From Ruminococcus sp. OA3 (lineage in GTDB: Bacteria; Bacillota; Clostridia; Lachnospirales; Lachnospiraceae), in NCBI RefSeq assembly GCF_022440845.1, contig NZ_JAKNTO010000001.1, forward strand, positions 3,844,001 through 3,908,000: a DNA stretch of 64,000 nt, read 5' to 3'. Position numbers and translations under genes: made by a program. Shown piece by piece: positions 55,518-64,000 of the stretch; the stretch's first letter is position 1, and each line of letters starts with the position of its first letter. Below the pieces are notes generated by a model. That model was given only the letters and a program-made list of their open reading frames with translations. It searched no databases and was not told where the DNA came from.

Positions 55518-57998
55518 CTATTTTCCGGTTCTCGCTGCCAGTGTTTCCATATAGCCCAGGAAAACATTTCCGGCACTCTCAAACAGCGTAGTGCTGTCAT
55601 TCATTCCATAATAATATGTCTCCTGTGTCGCCGGATTATATAGAATCGTATTATAGATATCATATCCTATGATCACAACACTTTCTCCCGTCGGCGTGAG
55701 TGCCACAACGGCACGACCTTCGCTCACCTGATACAGCACACTCTCCAGAGTACATCCGGTCATATTCAATGCCGTATAGTCCCCTCCCAGTGCGTCAGCA
55801 AGAGCATTTTCATCCAGCGTTCCCGACAGTACAGATTCCGGAATCTCCTCTGTGGAAATCTGAACCTTATCTTTTCTGTTTCCACGTTCCCAGACATATT
55901 GCTGATCACTGTTTAAGACCACACCGGCCTGGTCATTTGCCGTCATGATCGCGAGATTACTCTTGGTTGCCGCGCCGTAAAAAGCTCCTTTTGCATAAAT
56001 GTAATACAGCTGTTGATTTGCCTCTGGTATCTCAAGTGCCATGGATGTGCTGTTCTTTGGGATCACATATTCAGTCTCCACCACCAGCATCGCCTTACTT
56101 TTCGCACTTTTGCTGAAATCGAGTGCCACCTGTGTCCCCTTCCTGCTGCTGACACTCAGGTGAATACTAACAGTTTCTTCACTTGTCTGTAAATTATTCA
56201 TGATATTTTCGCTCGTCACCGCCACATAGGCATTCTCCTGCCACTGTACGCGTTTCAGTTCAACAAGTCCCTCCTGAAATACCGCGGCGCTTACCCAGGT
56301 TCCATCCTGTTGATATTCTTTGACAATTTCACCTCTGAAATTTTGAATCCTGACGTTATGCATGGCAAATGTTGTATTGCCTGCGGCATCGGTCACGATA
56401 TCTTCATCTCTTGCAAGTCCATAGATCAGATCCTCATTGATAAATCCAAGTGCCTGTATCTTCTCTTTGCTCCCTGCTTCTTCCACACGCTGTTCTCCGC
56501 TGTTAAGATCCATTACCGTCAGACTCGATGAAGCGTATTCCTGCATCTGATCCATCCACGCTACAGAAGCCTGAGACTTTGAGACGACCATACAGTCCGG
56601 AGAAATGTCTTCCAGTATTGTATCATACGTTTTCTCCTGGATATCAACGTGGAAGAGACTGTTTTCCAGCAGTAAATAAAGCTGATCATCCTGATTTACG
56701 TAACTTAGTTTTTCTACATCGTCCTTTAAGAAATCATATGACATTGTGCTCGGTATAAACACCTGCTCCTCTGAAACATTGCGTTCTGCACTGTAATGAT
56801 ATACGCTCACTCCGGTATAGCCTTCATGATCCCCGCAATTCATATAACCATAAACCACAAAATCAAGGTCGCCGGACTCCTCAACCCGGATAATCTTTAT
56901 ATCATGCTGGGAATTGCTCTTACGTTCATCTGCATTCTCTGCATGTTCTGTACCTCTGAAACCAAACACATGGGCTGCTTTATTTGCACTGCGGTTGTAA
57001 GACCACAGTTCTCCTTCCTGCACGAATGCAATAATATCTGCATTCTGGTTAGACATATACTGAATCTGAGCATCAACGATTCCCAGATTGATCCCCTGTT
57101 TCGTCAATACCGGAAGCGATCCGTCAAAAATTTCCTGTGCACTGCGCTCAAAGTCCAGCAGCATCACCCTGGACTGCGAATATCTCATACGATAATATTC
57201 ATCAACATTATAATATTCCGTATTGTCCTCCGTATCTTTTGCAGTCATTTCATAACTCTGAACGATCGTGCATGTCGTTTCGTTTATTTCACGTATAGTC
57301 GGAACTGCTTTTCGCCACAGTTTGGGGGCAAGTGTTCCCCAGGTCAGCTGGTCAAAACTGGAGTGGATATTGATTTTTGTATAACTTGAATTTGTAACAG
57401 TCTCATCCGGTTCTAAATATCTCGTGAGATCTCTTGCCGTCTCTTTATTGAAACACTTTTCATAGAAATCCCTGACAAATTCCAGATACTGGCTCACATT
57501 CAGCCCCGCCCGCTGTACGATGCGCGTGTAGTAATATACTGGCTCTTCTTCCCCGCAGTCAACCTGGAAACAGAGCAGATATTCCTGGTTCATCAAAATT
57601 CGGTTTTCGAGCTTAAAATCAGCCGTTACATACTGGTCCTCTTTGGTCAGTTTACCAATCTTCCCATTTTCAACCGTCTCTGACCCATCCGCACTCATCA
57701 CTTTATAAGAAATGCTTTTGATATCATTTCCGTAAGTATTGACCGTCACCGAAAGTTCCCTCTTCGTTGTGAGTGGCGTGATGCTCTCGCGGTAATACTG
57801 CGGCTGCATCTCCTCGTGATATCCATACATGGGATTTACCAGCATGTCCGCAAGTTCCATGTAAAGTACCGGCAGAGTGGGTTCCCCCATTTTCCCTGTC
57901 TCCTCCGATACATCTTTATTTAATATATTAGAAAAGAGAATGATTGAAAATACAAAAATTGTACCCAGAATCAGTCCCTTTAATAAACTTCTTTTCAT
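55518..57998 (-). CDS. Membrane-anchored extracellular protein with degenerate C39-peptidase-like tail
   Basis: 826 residues. A single N-terminal helix (about 7-26, LKGLILGTIFVFSIILFSNIL) anchors a large extracellular part. The middle (about 300-560) has repeated beta-rich blocks that look like a propeller. The last 100 residues (GCTLESVLYQVSEGRAVVALT, then SVVIIGYDIYNTILYNPATQ) resemble the second half of a C39-type cysteine peptidase, but the catalytic Cys is not evident and the usual His before VVIIGYD is replaced. Function unknown. It overlaps the upstream methyltransferase gene by four bases. Confidence 0.65.
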   Translation of the reverse strand: MKRSLLKGLILGTIFVFSIILFSNILNKDVSEETGKMGEPTLPVLYMELADMLVNPMYGYHEEMQPQYYRESITPLTTKRELSVTVNTYGNDIKSISYKVMSADGSETVENGKIGKLTKEDQYVTADFKLENRILMNQEYLLCFQVDCGEEEPVYYYTRIVQRAGLNVSQYLEFVRDFYEKCFNKETARDLTRYLEPDETVTNSSYTKINIHSSFDQLTWGTLAPKLWRKAVPTIREINETTCTIVQSYEMTAKDTEDNTEYYNVDEYYRMRYSQSRVMLLDFERSAQEIFDGSLPVLTKQGINLGIVDAQIQYMSNQNADIIAFVQEGELWSYNRSANKAAHVFGFRGTEHAENADERKSNSQHDIKIIRVEESGDLDFVVYGYMNCGDHEGYTGVSVYHYSAERNVSEEQVFIPSTMSYDFLKDDVEKLSYVNQDDQLYLLLENSLFHVDIQEKTYDTILEDISPDCMVVSKSQASVAWMDQMQEYASSSLTVMDLNSGEQRVEEAGSKEKIQALGFINEDLIYGLARDEDIVTDAAGNTTFAMHNVRIQNFRGEIVKEYQQDGTWVSAAVFQEGLVELKRVQWQENAYVAVTSENIMNNLQTSEETVSIHLSVSSRKGTQVALDFSKSAKSKAMLVVETEYVIPKNSTSMALEIPEANQQLYYIYAKGAFYGAATKSNLAIMTANDQAGVVLNSDQQYVWERGNRKDKVQISTEEIPESVLSGTLDENALADALGGDYTALNMTGCTLESVLYQVSEGRAVVALTPTGESVVIIGYDIYNTILYNPATQETYYYGMNDSTTLFESAGNVFLGYMETLAARTGK

Positions 57999-59164
57999 TC
58001 GGCTCCTCCCGGATGTTCCTGGTCATATAATAATTTCTTAAGTGTCGGCTCCGCATGTAAAGACTGCATACATGCCTCCAGCGCCTTATCTCTGTCTGCC
58101 GGACGATTTGTTTTCACTGCCCGGATCAGCAGATTTTTCGGCGTATGTTCCATATCAATGAATTCCAGGATTTGTGTCTCATACCCCTGTTCTTCCAGCA
58201 TACCTGCCCGCAGTCCATCCGTGATCAGAGCTGCTATCCGTTCTTTTAAGATTCCATATGACAGCACCGGCTCCAGGATCTCGTTATGTATCTGTCCGTT
58301 AAGTTCATGCTGGCAGCATGGCACAGACAGAATCACGGACGCATTCCAGGCAACCGCTTTTGCAAGTGCATAGTCTGTGGCAGTGTCACACGCATGCAGC
58401 GTCACTACCATATCAACCGGTTCATTCCTGTCAAAGGAGGCAATATCTCCCACATAAAACTGTAATTTGTCATATCCGTATTTTTTTGCAAGATGATTGC
58501 AGTGCTCGATCACATCTGCCTTCAGATCCAGGCCGATGATCTGTATTTCATATTGTTTAACAATATGAAGATAATAATACATTGCAAATGTCAGATAGGA
58601 CTTCCCACAACCAAAATCCAAGATTGTCAATTCACGGTTTTTGTCCAGTCTGGGAATGATGTCCTCAATAAACTCCAGAAAACGGTTGATCTGGCGAAAT
58701 TTATCATATCTTTTGGTAACAATCTGTCCATCCGGTTTCATTACTCCCAGATCGACCAGAAAATCAACTGGTCTGCCAGCCGGGAGAATGTAGTCCTTCA
58801 CACGGTTATGTGCAAGATTTCTGTTCTGCTGCTGTACCGGTGTATGTTTTTTGCATTTTACTGTAAGTTTCCCTTTTTTACTGACCAGTGCTGTCACATC
58901 GGCAGTACGCGCATGCAGCTGCAGCTGGCCAAACTGTTCCTCCATCCATTTCAGAACAGCATCTATCGTATCCTCCTGCGAACAGTTGCTGTGGAGCTCC
59001 TTAGCACCTTCCGTGCATGTCATCTGAAAAAATAGCTCTTCCTTTAACAGTACCGGGCGGATTCTGACTTTGGAGACTGTCTGTTTTCCCCTGGCCTTGC
59101 TCAAAATCATTTGATTTAAATCTATATTGACATATTCCATCAGTAATTTTTCTAATTCTTCCAT
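57995..59164 (-). CDS. SAM-dependent methyltransferase with N-terminal extension
   Basis: 389 residues. The C-terminal two thirds are a class I methyltransferase: TILDFGCGKSYLTFAMYYYL (motif I), IIGLDLKADV, VTLHACDTATDYAL, and VPCCQHELN. These last two motifs occur in the Methyltransf_32/YtxB-like group thought to act on RNA or protein. The substrate is unknown. Start set at the ATG of MEELEKLLMEYV; the longer open frame has no initiation signal. Translationally coupled (ATGA) to the 826-residue protein gene. Confidence 0.8.
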   Translation of the reverse strand: MEELEKLLMEYVNIDLNQMILSKARGKQTVSKVRIRPVLLKEELFFQMTCTEGAKELHSNCSQEDTIDAVLKWMEEQFGQLQLHARTADVTALVSKKGKLTVKCKKHTPVQQQNRNLAHNRVKDYILPAGRPVDFLVDLGVMKPDGQIVTKRYDKFRQINRFLEFIEDIIPRLDKNRELTILDFGCGKSYLTFAMYYYLHIVKQYEIQIIGLDLKADVIEHCNHLAKKYGYDKLQFYVGDIASFDRNEPVDMVVTLHACDTATDYALAKAVAWNASVILSVPCCQHELNGQIHNEILEPVLSYGILKERIAALITDGLRAGMLEEQGYETQILEFIDMEHTPKNLLIRAVKTNRPADRDKALEACMQSLHAEPTLKKLLYDQEHPGGAE

Positions 59165-59195
59165 ATTAATCTTATACCCCGTTAAAATAATGAGA

Positions 59196-59230
59196 GTGAC
59201 CCGGTATTGACAAGTCCATACCCCGGTCAC
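59196..59230 (-). promoter_or_regulatory. Inverted repeat ahead of the methyltransferase gene
   Basis: Arms GTGACC(C)GGTAT and ATACC(CC)GGTCAC around a ten-base loop, 32 bases before the start codon. It may be an operator or an attenuator-like hairpin. Confidence 0.4.
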
Positions 59231-59288
59231 CCTATTATTGTAATGGTTTTGCAAAAAAACCACAACTACTATTTATAAAGAATTTTCA

Positions 59289-59312
59289 GTCAGGAAGATG
59301 AGCCGTCCTGAC
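59289..59312 (-). terminator. Hairpin after the 123-residue gene
   Basis: Stem GTCAGGA/TCCTGAC followed by TGAAAATTCTTT on the minus strand; a weak terminator. Confidence 0.5.
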
Positions 59313-59321
59313 AGTTAAGAA

Positions 59322-59693
59322 TTAAAAATATCTGCGGCATCTCTGATGGCGGCAGCGTCTGCGGTACATCTCATTGAAAAACATCACACGAACCAGGTCA
59401 GAAAGCCACGGATTCCTCTTTTCCTGCATCTCAATTTCACTGTCCAAGATCTCTTCTTCAATTCTTTTGCATATCTGTTCCATCATAAATTTGTCCGGAT
59501 ACTCATCATACATCATACTGCCTTCATATTCCATCCGGTCACATTCCCGTTCGACAGTATCCTGCACTTTAGATGTTGTTTTCGGGTAGAACGACTTCAT
59601 CAACCGCGCTTCCCTCTCCTGTCTTTGCTCCTGCTCCCATGTATCGGCAAATGGATATGCCATAAAAAACGGATTTGGTTTTTCGTAAAACAT
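59322..59693 (-). CDS. Hypothetical protein (123 residues)
   Basis: A charged soluble protein with aromatic N-terminus (NPFFMAYPFADTWEQEQ), a predominantly helical acidic middle and a basic, cysteine- and arginine-rich end (RRRCRHQRCRRYF). No membrane segment. I do not recognise the family; the composition, with short Tyr/Phe stretches and a basic tail, recalls small spore-coat-associated proteins, but this is only an impression. It has its own hairpin downstream. Confidence 0.6.
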   Translation of the reverse strand: MFYEKPNPFFMAYPFADTWEQEQRQEREARLMKSFYPKTTSKVQDTVERECDRMEYEGSMMYDEYPDKFMMEQICKRIEEEILDSEIEMQEKRNPWLSDLVRVMFFNEMYRRRCRHQRCRRYF

Positions 59694-59756
59694 CCGGGTT
59701 GCTCCTGTCAGTCTGTTTGGTATAGTATATGCAGATACTCGTATTTAGACTCTGCT

Positions 59757-60446
59757 TTAATCTATTTTAGAAAATTCTCCGATCATCTCCTTGATATTCT
59801 GCATCCTCACATCAGTCTGTGCGATGATCTGCGCACACTCCGTCAGTTCCCTGCTGATGACTTCCAGATCTTCCTGGCCGGCAATCTCTTTTTTGTAGCG
59901 TATCTGATGTTCCAGGCTGGCCCAGAAGTCCATTGCCATCGTGCGGATCTGAACTTCCACTTTCACATATTGTTTCCTGTCCGAGAAAAACACCGGTATT
60001 TCTATGATCATGTGGTAACTCCGGTATCCATTCGGCTTGGGTTTCTCTATATAGTCCTTAATTCGCAGCACACGAATGTCATCCTGCTGTGAGAGCATCT
60101 GGGCAATGTGATAAATGTCATCGATAAAGGCACAGATCACGCGTATCCCTGCAACATCATGAAGATTTTCGATCATACTCTCCACAGTATACGGCAGATT
60201 GTTTACTTCCAGTTTTCGCCCTATGCTCAAAGGTTTTTTCACTCTTGTTTTAATAGAAACGATAGGATTTCTTCTGTGACGCACAGAAAATTCATCATCA
60301 AGAACCTCGAGCTTCGTCTGAACTTCCCGAATTGCACATCGATATATCATCATCGCGTCTGAAAACTGTTTTGCTTTTTTGGAAAACCGTTCAGGGTCTT
60401 CCATCTTCAGCCATTCCAGTTCCATCTCATCAGCCGTCGTATTCAT
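59757..60446 (-). CDS. Small alarmone synthetase (RelA/SpoT synthetase domain)
   Basis: 229 residues, the YjbM/YwaC (RelQ/RelP) type with only the (p)ppGpp synthetase domain. Visible motifs: GIRVICAFIDDIYHIA, DYIEKPKPNGYRSYHMII and EVQIRTMAMDFWASLEHQIRYK. No hydrolase, TGS or ACT domain, so it makes (p)ppGpp but cannot degrade it and is not ribosome-controlled in the RelA manner. ATG nine bases after AAAGGAG; about 47 open codons upstream were rejected. Confidence 0.92.
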   Translation of the reverse strand: MNTTADEMELEWLKMEDPERFSKKAKQFSDAMMIYRCAIREVQTKLEVLDDEFSVRHRRNPIVSIKTRVKKPLSIGRKLEVNNLPYTVESMIENLHDVAGIRVICAFIDDIYHIAQMLSQQDDIRVLRIKDYIEKPKPNGYRSYHMIIEIPVFFSDRKQYVKVEVQIRTMAMDFWASLEHQIRYKKEIAGQEDLEVISRELTECAQIIAQTDVRMQNIKEMIGEFSKID

Positions 60447-60566
60447 CTTAATTTCTCCTTTGGTACACTTTTCTTCCATTATAATAAACTTTTGGTGAAA
60501 AGTAAAACGTGAGATTTGACATCTCTTCACAGATCTTGCTAAAATGCTCTCAGGAGGTGAGTGATT

Positions 60567-61829
60567 GTGTCTGACATTATATTCCATATAGATGTAAACT
60601 CAGCTTACTTAAGCTGGACTTCCGCCCACATGCTCGAGAATGGTGAAACGCTTGATCTGCGAACAATTCCATCTATTATCGGGGGCGATGAAAAAAGCCG
60701 CCGGGGTATCGTACTGGCAAAATCTGTTCCCGCAAAAGCATTCGGCATCGTAACCGGAGAACCGGTAGCAGCGGCGCTGAAAAAATGCCCGATGCTCACG
60801 ATTGCTCCGCCCGATCACACACTCTACGGTCAGTACAGCCGCCGTCTGATGGAGCTTCTGCACTCCTATACCTCTGACATTGAGAAACTGTCCGTAGATG
60901 AATGTTTTCTTTATTATACCCCCATAGCCCATCGTTTTCCTTCCTGCATGGAAGCCGCGCAGACGATCAAAGACCGGATCCGTGAGGAACTTAAGTTTAC
61001 AGTCAATATCGGCATAGCTCCCAATAAACTGCTCGCTAAAATGGCGAGTGACTTTCGGAAACCCGACCGTGTCCATACCCTTTGGAAAGATGAAATTCCG
61101 CAGAAAATGTGGCCTCTTCCGGTAGGCGAACTGTATATGGTCGGACACTCAAGTGCATCCCGCCTGAACGAACTTGGCATCCACACGATCGGTGAGCTTG
61201 CTGCTGCCAATCCAGAATTCTTAATGACTCATTTCAAGAGCCATGGCAGACAGATGTGGGAGTTTGCAAACGGAATAGACAGGCGTCCGGTCACTGCAAA
61301 TCCGCAGGATGCCAAAGGGATTGGTAATTCTACAACACTGAAAAAAGACGCTGTCACAGCGGAAGAAGCCAAAAAGGTACTTCTTACGCTTGCGATCAGC
61401 GTCTCAGGCAGGTTGAGGGAGGCAGGTCAGCTCGCCGGATCAGTCTGTGTTGAAATAAAATATCACACATTTGAAACAGTCTCCCACCAGACTACTTTGC
61501 TGACACCTACAAATACAACAGGCATACTTCACCGGTATGCCTGCCAGTTGTTTGACGAAATCTGGAATGGAGTTCCCATCCGCCTTCTCGGTATCCGCAC
61601 CACAAAACTGGTTCCGGAGGATACCCCCACTCAGATGTCTATCTTTGATTTTCAGGTGCCCATACAAAATTCCGGGGATATAGCAGCAACAGAATCCTCT
61701 GTGGACTCTGAGAAACAAAAAAAACTGGATGCCGCACTTGACAGTATCAGAAAGCGGTTCGGTGATAAGGCAGTCACACGTGGAAGCCTTCTGAGTCCGC
61801 CTTCTGAAACGAATGAAGAGGAATCATGA
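60567..61829 (+). CDS. dinB: DNA polymerase IV (Y family)
   Basis: 420 residues. IFHIDVNSAYLSW (first catalytic Asp), SVDECFLYY (catalytic Asp-Glu), NKLLAKMASDFRKPD, and helix-hairpin-helix region (GHSSASRLNELGIHTIGELA). Lesion-bypass polymerase. The GTG eight bases after AGGAGGTGA is used; an earlier GTG is too close to that site. No LexA (SOS) box of the Firmicute type was seen upstream. The 3' end overlaps the convergent eutQ-like gene by six bases. Confidence 0.93.
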   Translation: MSDIIFHIDVNSAYLSWTSAHMLENGETLDLRTIPSIIGGDEKSRRGIVLAKSVPAKAFGIVTGEPVAAALKKCPMLTIAPPDHTLYGQYSRRLMELLHSYTSDIEKLSVDECFLYYTPIAHRFPSCMEAAQTIKDRIREELKFTVNIGIAPNKLLAKMASDFRKPDRVHTLWKDEIPQKMWPLPVGELYMVGHSSASRLNELGIHTIGELAAANPEFLMTHFKSHGRQMWEFANGIDRRPVTANPQDAKGIGNSTTLKKDAVTAEEAKKVLLTLAISVSGRLREAGQLAGSVCVEIKYHTFETVSHQTTLLTPTNTTGILHRYACQLFDEIWNGVPIRLLGIRTTKLVPEDTPTQMSIFDFQVPIQNSGDIAATESSVDSEKQKKLDAALDSIRKRFGDKAVTRGSLLSPPSETNEEES

Positions 61830-62261
61830 CTGTGTCTGCCAGTCCGCAGGATAGACAAAATATGCAAACCTCGCTGTCGATGGAGTCCGGAAATGTATCC
61901 GACTTCCTTTTGGTATATAGAGTATATCTCCTTTTTCCCCACGGAGCACCTGCCCGCCGACTTCAATTTCCAAAACCCCGTCAATCACAAAATCGTATTC
62001 ATCATAAGTCAGAGTCCATGCAAAATCTGTATGATCCAGCTCCATGATTCCCGCCCCAATTCGGGGCGCTTCATGAAGAGACACAATATCTTTGACCGCT
62101 ACACCCTGTTGTTCGAATGGCTCACATTTTACAGTCTCCGTTTTTACCATAAGTACTCCTTCCGGAGTTTTCTTTTTGACAAATTCATCTCTGCCCGCGT
62201 CTGCCGATTCTGCCAGAACCTTTTCTACTATCTCACGTATTAAATGTTCACTGATATTCAT
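61824..62261 (-). CDS. eutQ: EutQ-like cupin protein of ethanolamine utilisation
   Basis: 145 residues. A short N-terminal helix (NISEHLIREIVEKVLAES, of the kind that targets proteins to microcompartments) followed by a cupin fold: MELDHTDFAWTLTYDEYDFVIDGVLEIEVGG, then GDILYIPKGSRIHFRTP. EutQ has been reported as an acetate kinase-like or accessory enzyme of the ethanolamine shell. Last gene of a minus-strand eut unit, after eutH, with nine bases between. Confidence 0.82.
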   Translation of the reverse strand: MNISEHLIREIVEKVLAESADAGRDEFVKKKTPEGVLMVKTETVKCEPFEQQGVAVKDIVSLHEAPRIGAGIMELDHTDFAWTLTYDEYDFVIDGVLEIEVGGQVLRGEKGDILYIPKGSRIHFRTPSTARFAYFVYPADWQTQS

Positions 62262-62270
62262 ACACTCCTC

Positions 62271-63500
62271 CTATGCTGTCTCTTTCACACTGTTCTGTAC
62301 TTTGGCAAGAAGTTTCGGTGCCAGTATATTGGCAAGTACCAGTGCTGTAATGCCGGCTGCCAGTTTGCCGATAACGACCGGAAAAATCATATCTGAATTG
62401 ACTCCCGCAGTAAATCCGAGATGATCACCGAAAACAAAAGCTGCCCCTACGGCAAATGCAACATTCAGCAGTTTACCTTTCGGATTCATCTCACCCATGA
62501 TATTAAACATGGCAATATTATTGGCAAGCGTCGCCACCAGACCGGCGGATCCTGTTTCATCCATGCCAAGCGCACCGCCGATCTTATTCAGTGCCCTGCC
62601 AAACGTCTTCGTGATCCACTTCACCATCGGGAAGGCGCCGATCAGCACGATTGCAATCTGTCCGCAGACGAGAAGGCCTGACTCCAGCGGAACAACACCG
62701 TCCGCATCAGGAATCACCATGATATCAAACAGCGGAAGATGAATACCTGTCTGATATTCAAAAACTGCGATTGCCGTAAAGATTGTAATGATGACTGTCA
62801 CTGCAGTACCGAATTTATTAAATCCTGAGATCATTTTCCCGGGAGCAAACCACAGTCCGATCACGATCAGACCGGCAATGATAATAACCGGTATCAGATT
62901 CACCAGAATCGTCAGTAAATTAATCTTATACGGTGTCAGATTCATCAGTAGCCCGCCTACAATACATCCAATAGGCACTGTGATAAGTCCTGCCAGAACT
63001 CCCGCCCCAAGATAAGGCCTGTCTTTTTTGGAAATGATGGACAGCGCGACCGGTATCGTAAAGACGATGGTCGGTCCCATCATCGTTCCCAGGATCAGCC
63101 CGGCAAAATTTCCGATCGCATCATTTCCCGCGAGCTGCATGGCAAGCGGGTATCCGCCCATGTCACATGCCAGAAGTGTTGTCGCAAACATGGAGGCATC
63201 CGCACCTACCAGCTGATAAAGCGGTACGATGATCGGCTTCAGCAGGATGGCAAGAACCGGAGCTGCGGCTACCACACCAGCCATTGCGATTGCCAGCGGT
63301 CCCATCGCCATAAATCCTTCATCAAACTGTTCTCCGTATCCGTGTTTATTTCCGCGGATCTTATCCACCGCACCCACAATCATAAAAATCATCATGATAA
63401 ATATGATGACGGAGTTTATGGATAAGTGAGTTACCCATTCTCTTATGCTGTCCGTAAATACACTGAAATCTGTAATATGGTTCACTAGTTCCTGAAACAT
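62271..63500 (-). CDS. eutH: Ethanolamine permease EutH
   Basis: 409 residues, about eleven hydrophobic segments. Matches EutH along its length: VGAVDKIRGNKHGYGEQFDEGF, PLAIAMAGVVAAAPVLA, LLACDMGGYPLAMQLA, FGDHLGFTAGVNSDMI. Facilitates ethanolamine entry when it is scarce or the pH is low. The ATG, preceded by GGAGGGAAAAGG, lies inside the last codons of eutN, so the two are coupled. Confidence 0.95.
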   Translation of the reverse strand: MFQELVNHITDFSVFTDSIREWVTHLSINSVIIFIMMIFMIVGAVDKIRGNKHGYGEQFDEGFMAMGPLAIAMAGVVAAAPVLAILLKPIIVPLYQLVGADASMFATTLLACDMGGYPLAMQLAGNDAIGNFAGLILGTMMGPTIVFTIPVALSIISKKDRPYLGAGVLAGLITVPIGCIVGGLLMNLTPYKINLLTILVNLIPVIIIAGLIVIGLWFAPGKMISGFNKFGTAVTVIITIFTAIAVFEYQTGIHLPLFDIMVIPDADGVVPLESGLLVCGQIAIVLIGAFPMVKWITKTFGRALNKIGGALGMDETGSAGLVATLANNIAMFNIMGEMNPKGKLLNVAFAVGAAFVFGDHLGFTAGVNSDMIFPVVIGKLAAGITALVLANILAPKLLAKVQNSVKETA

Positions 63501-63784
63501 CCTTTTCCCTCCGTCTCATCAATTTCCTGTCCGTCAACAATACCGACGACCGCAGCGTCCACAGGCGCATCTGTTTCTCTCGCCATACTGCGTGCAGAAC
63601 TGCCGCTTACGAATATCACCGTTTCTCCCATTCCGGCACCGATCGTATCGATCACCACAATCGGTGCTTCTTTTAAGGACTGGTCTGTCATGTCGATTGG
63701 CCTCACAAGGAGAAGTTTGTATCCAAGAAGCCGTTCTTCTTTTCTGGTCGCCCATATATTTCCAATTACAATTCCCGTCTTCAG
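63485..63784 (-). CDS. eutN: Microcompartment vertex protein EutN/CcmL, apparent CTG start
   Basis: 99 residues. EutN pattern: LKTGIVIGNIWATRKEERL, LLVRPIDM, VVIDTIGAGMGETVIFVSGSSARS, APVDAAVVGIVDGQEI. Five copies form the pentamer that caps the vertices of the ethanolamine microcompartment. No ATG, GTG or TTG occurs before the conserved GIVIGNIWATRKEE region. Translation could begin at CTG, five bases after GGTGAG, where ATG-Lys is usual in the family. The CTG overlaps the stop codon of the preceding gene (CTGA). Confidence 0.88.
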   Translation of the reverse strand: MKTGIVIGNIWATRKEERLLGYKLLLVRPIDMTDQSLKEAPIVVIDTIGAGMGETVIFVSGSSARSMARETDAPVDAAVVGIVDGQEIDETEGKGCFRN

Positions 63785-64000
63785 AACGTCTCACCCGGCC
63801 TTTCTTTTTGTTTTCCAGGCCAGATCAGCGCGACATGTTTCTCGCGTGCACAGTCTTTTGCGAGTTCCGATACGAGTGCCTTTTCACACAGCTCGATCTC
63901 TGTGATTCCGCTTTTGTATGCTTCCATCACATCATGCTCCGTGAGCAGCCTTTTTTTCTGTTTCCATTTCTTTTCTTCCCGAAGCCGTTCCAAAACTCTT
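63781..64000 (-). CDS. Ethanolamine-utilisation accessory protein, C-terminal part (cut by window edge)
   Basis: The frame is open to the right end, so the gene starts outside. The visible 73 residues include LLTEHDVMEAYKSGITEIELCEKALVSELAKDCAREKHVALIW, a pattern seen at the C-terminus of an uncharacterised ethanolamine-utilisation family (TIGR02536 type, by recall). It overlaps the start of eutN and so belongs to the eut operon. Confidence 0.65.
   Translation of the reverse strand, partial: RVLERLREEKKWKQKKRLLTEHDVMEAYKSGITEIELCEKALVSELAKDCAREKHVALIWPGKQKERPGETF

Overview
The window reads as the chromosome of a spore-forming, anaerobic Firmicute of the family Lachnospiraceae (Clostridia). 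The grounds are the paired glgC/glgD genes, spoVG and the spore protease-like yyaC, an Alu-domain-bearing SRP RNA, Lachnospiraceae-typical families (DUF6128-like and DUF5711-like proteins, C_GCAxxG_C_C protein), a long ribose-phosphate pyrophosphokinase, an O2-sensitive NrdG-type radical SAM activase and the 16S sequence. Most genes lie on the minus strand, as does the rRNA operon, so leftward replication is likely.

Layout. 0-3 kb: the end of an MgtC-family gene, a 1,068-bp IS481-like element, and a MATE exporter. 3-10 kb: signalling and transport, with a GGDEF protein, a mini XRE regulator, an AEC transporter, and a two-component system divergent from a three-gene LanFEG-type ABC exporter. 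10.8-18 kb: a C_GCAxxG_C_C gene, then a long rRNA/tRNA operon on the minus strand in the unusual order 16S-5S-tRNA-Ile-tRNA-Ala-23S-tRNA-Asn-Glu-Thr-Ile2(Met)-Asp-Val-Leu. 18-27 kb: CvpA, DUF5711, a LysM/MPN-like protein, yyaC, an HD protein, recR-ybaB-dnaX, a phosphofructokinase and the SRP RNA. 27-34 kb: an Hpt protein and a REC/HD-GYP/PAS-like/GGDEF protein, a pair of palindromic repeats, a second mini XRE protein, a stand-alone Spo0A DNA-binding domain, tRNA-Ser, tadA, a DUF6128 gene, nrdG, an Rrf2 regulator and tRNA-Pro. 34-43 kb: a 3D-domain wall protein, an RsmF-type methyltransferase, the second IS copy inserted at the 3' end of spoVG, the glgC-glgD-spoVG operon, and murC. 43-50 kb: a cluster of DnaA-box-like sites ahead of dnaD-like, DnaI/DnaC-like and prs genes, then nfo and an SbcD/YhaN-like pair. 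50-61 kb: asnS, an ECF sigma factor with a membrane-anchored beta-propeller protein, an M29 aminopeptidase, an 826-residue anchored extracellular protein, a methyltransferase, a small alarmone synthetase and dinB. 61.8-64 kb: the tail of an ethanolamine-utilisation (microcompartment) locus: eutN, eutH, and eutQ-like.

The genes are mainly housekeeping (translation, replication, cell wall, glycogen), with sporulation and c-di-GMP signalling woven in. The best leads are the 25-26-bp target duplications of the IS and its placement at gene 3' ends, the 47-bp tandem repeats built from the tRNA-Ile 3' end inside the rRNA operon, the DnaA/Spo0A-like box cluster before the primosome genes, the single-domain Spo0A-like protein, and an apparently dead MPN domain fused to LysM. 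No prophage, CRISPR array or biosynthetic cluster was seen.
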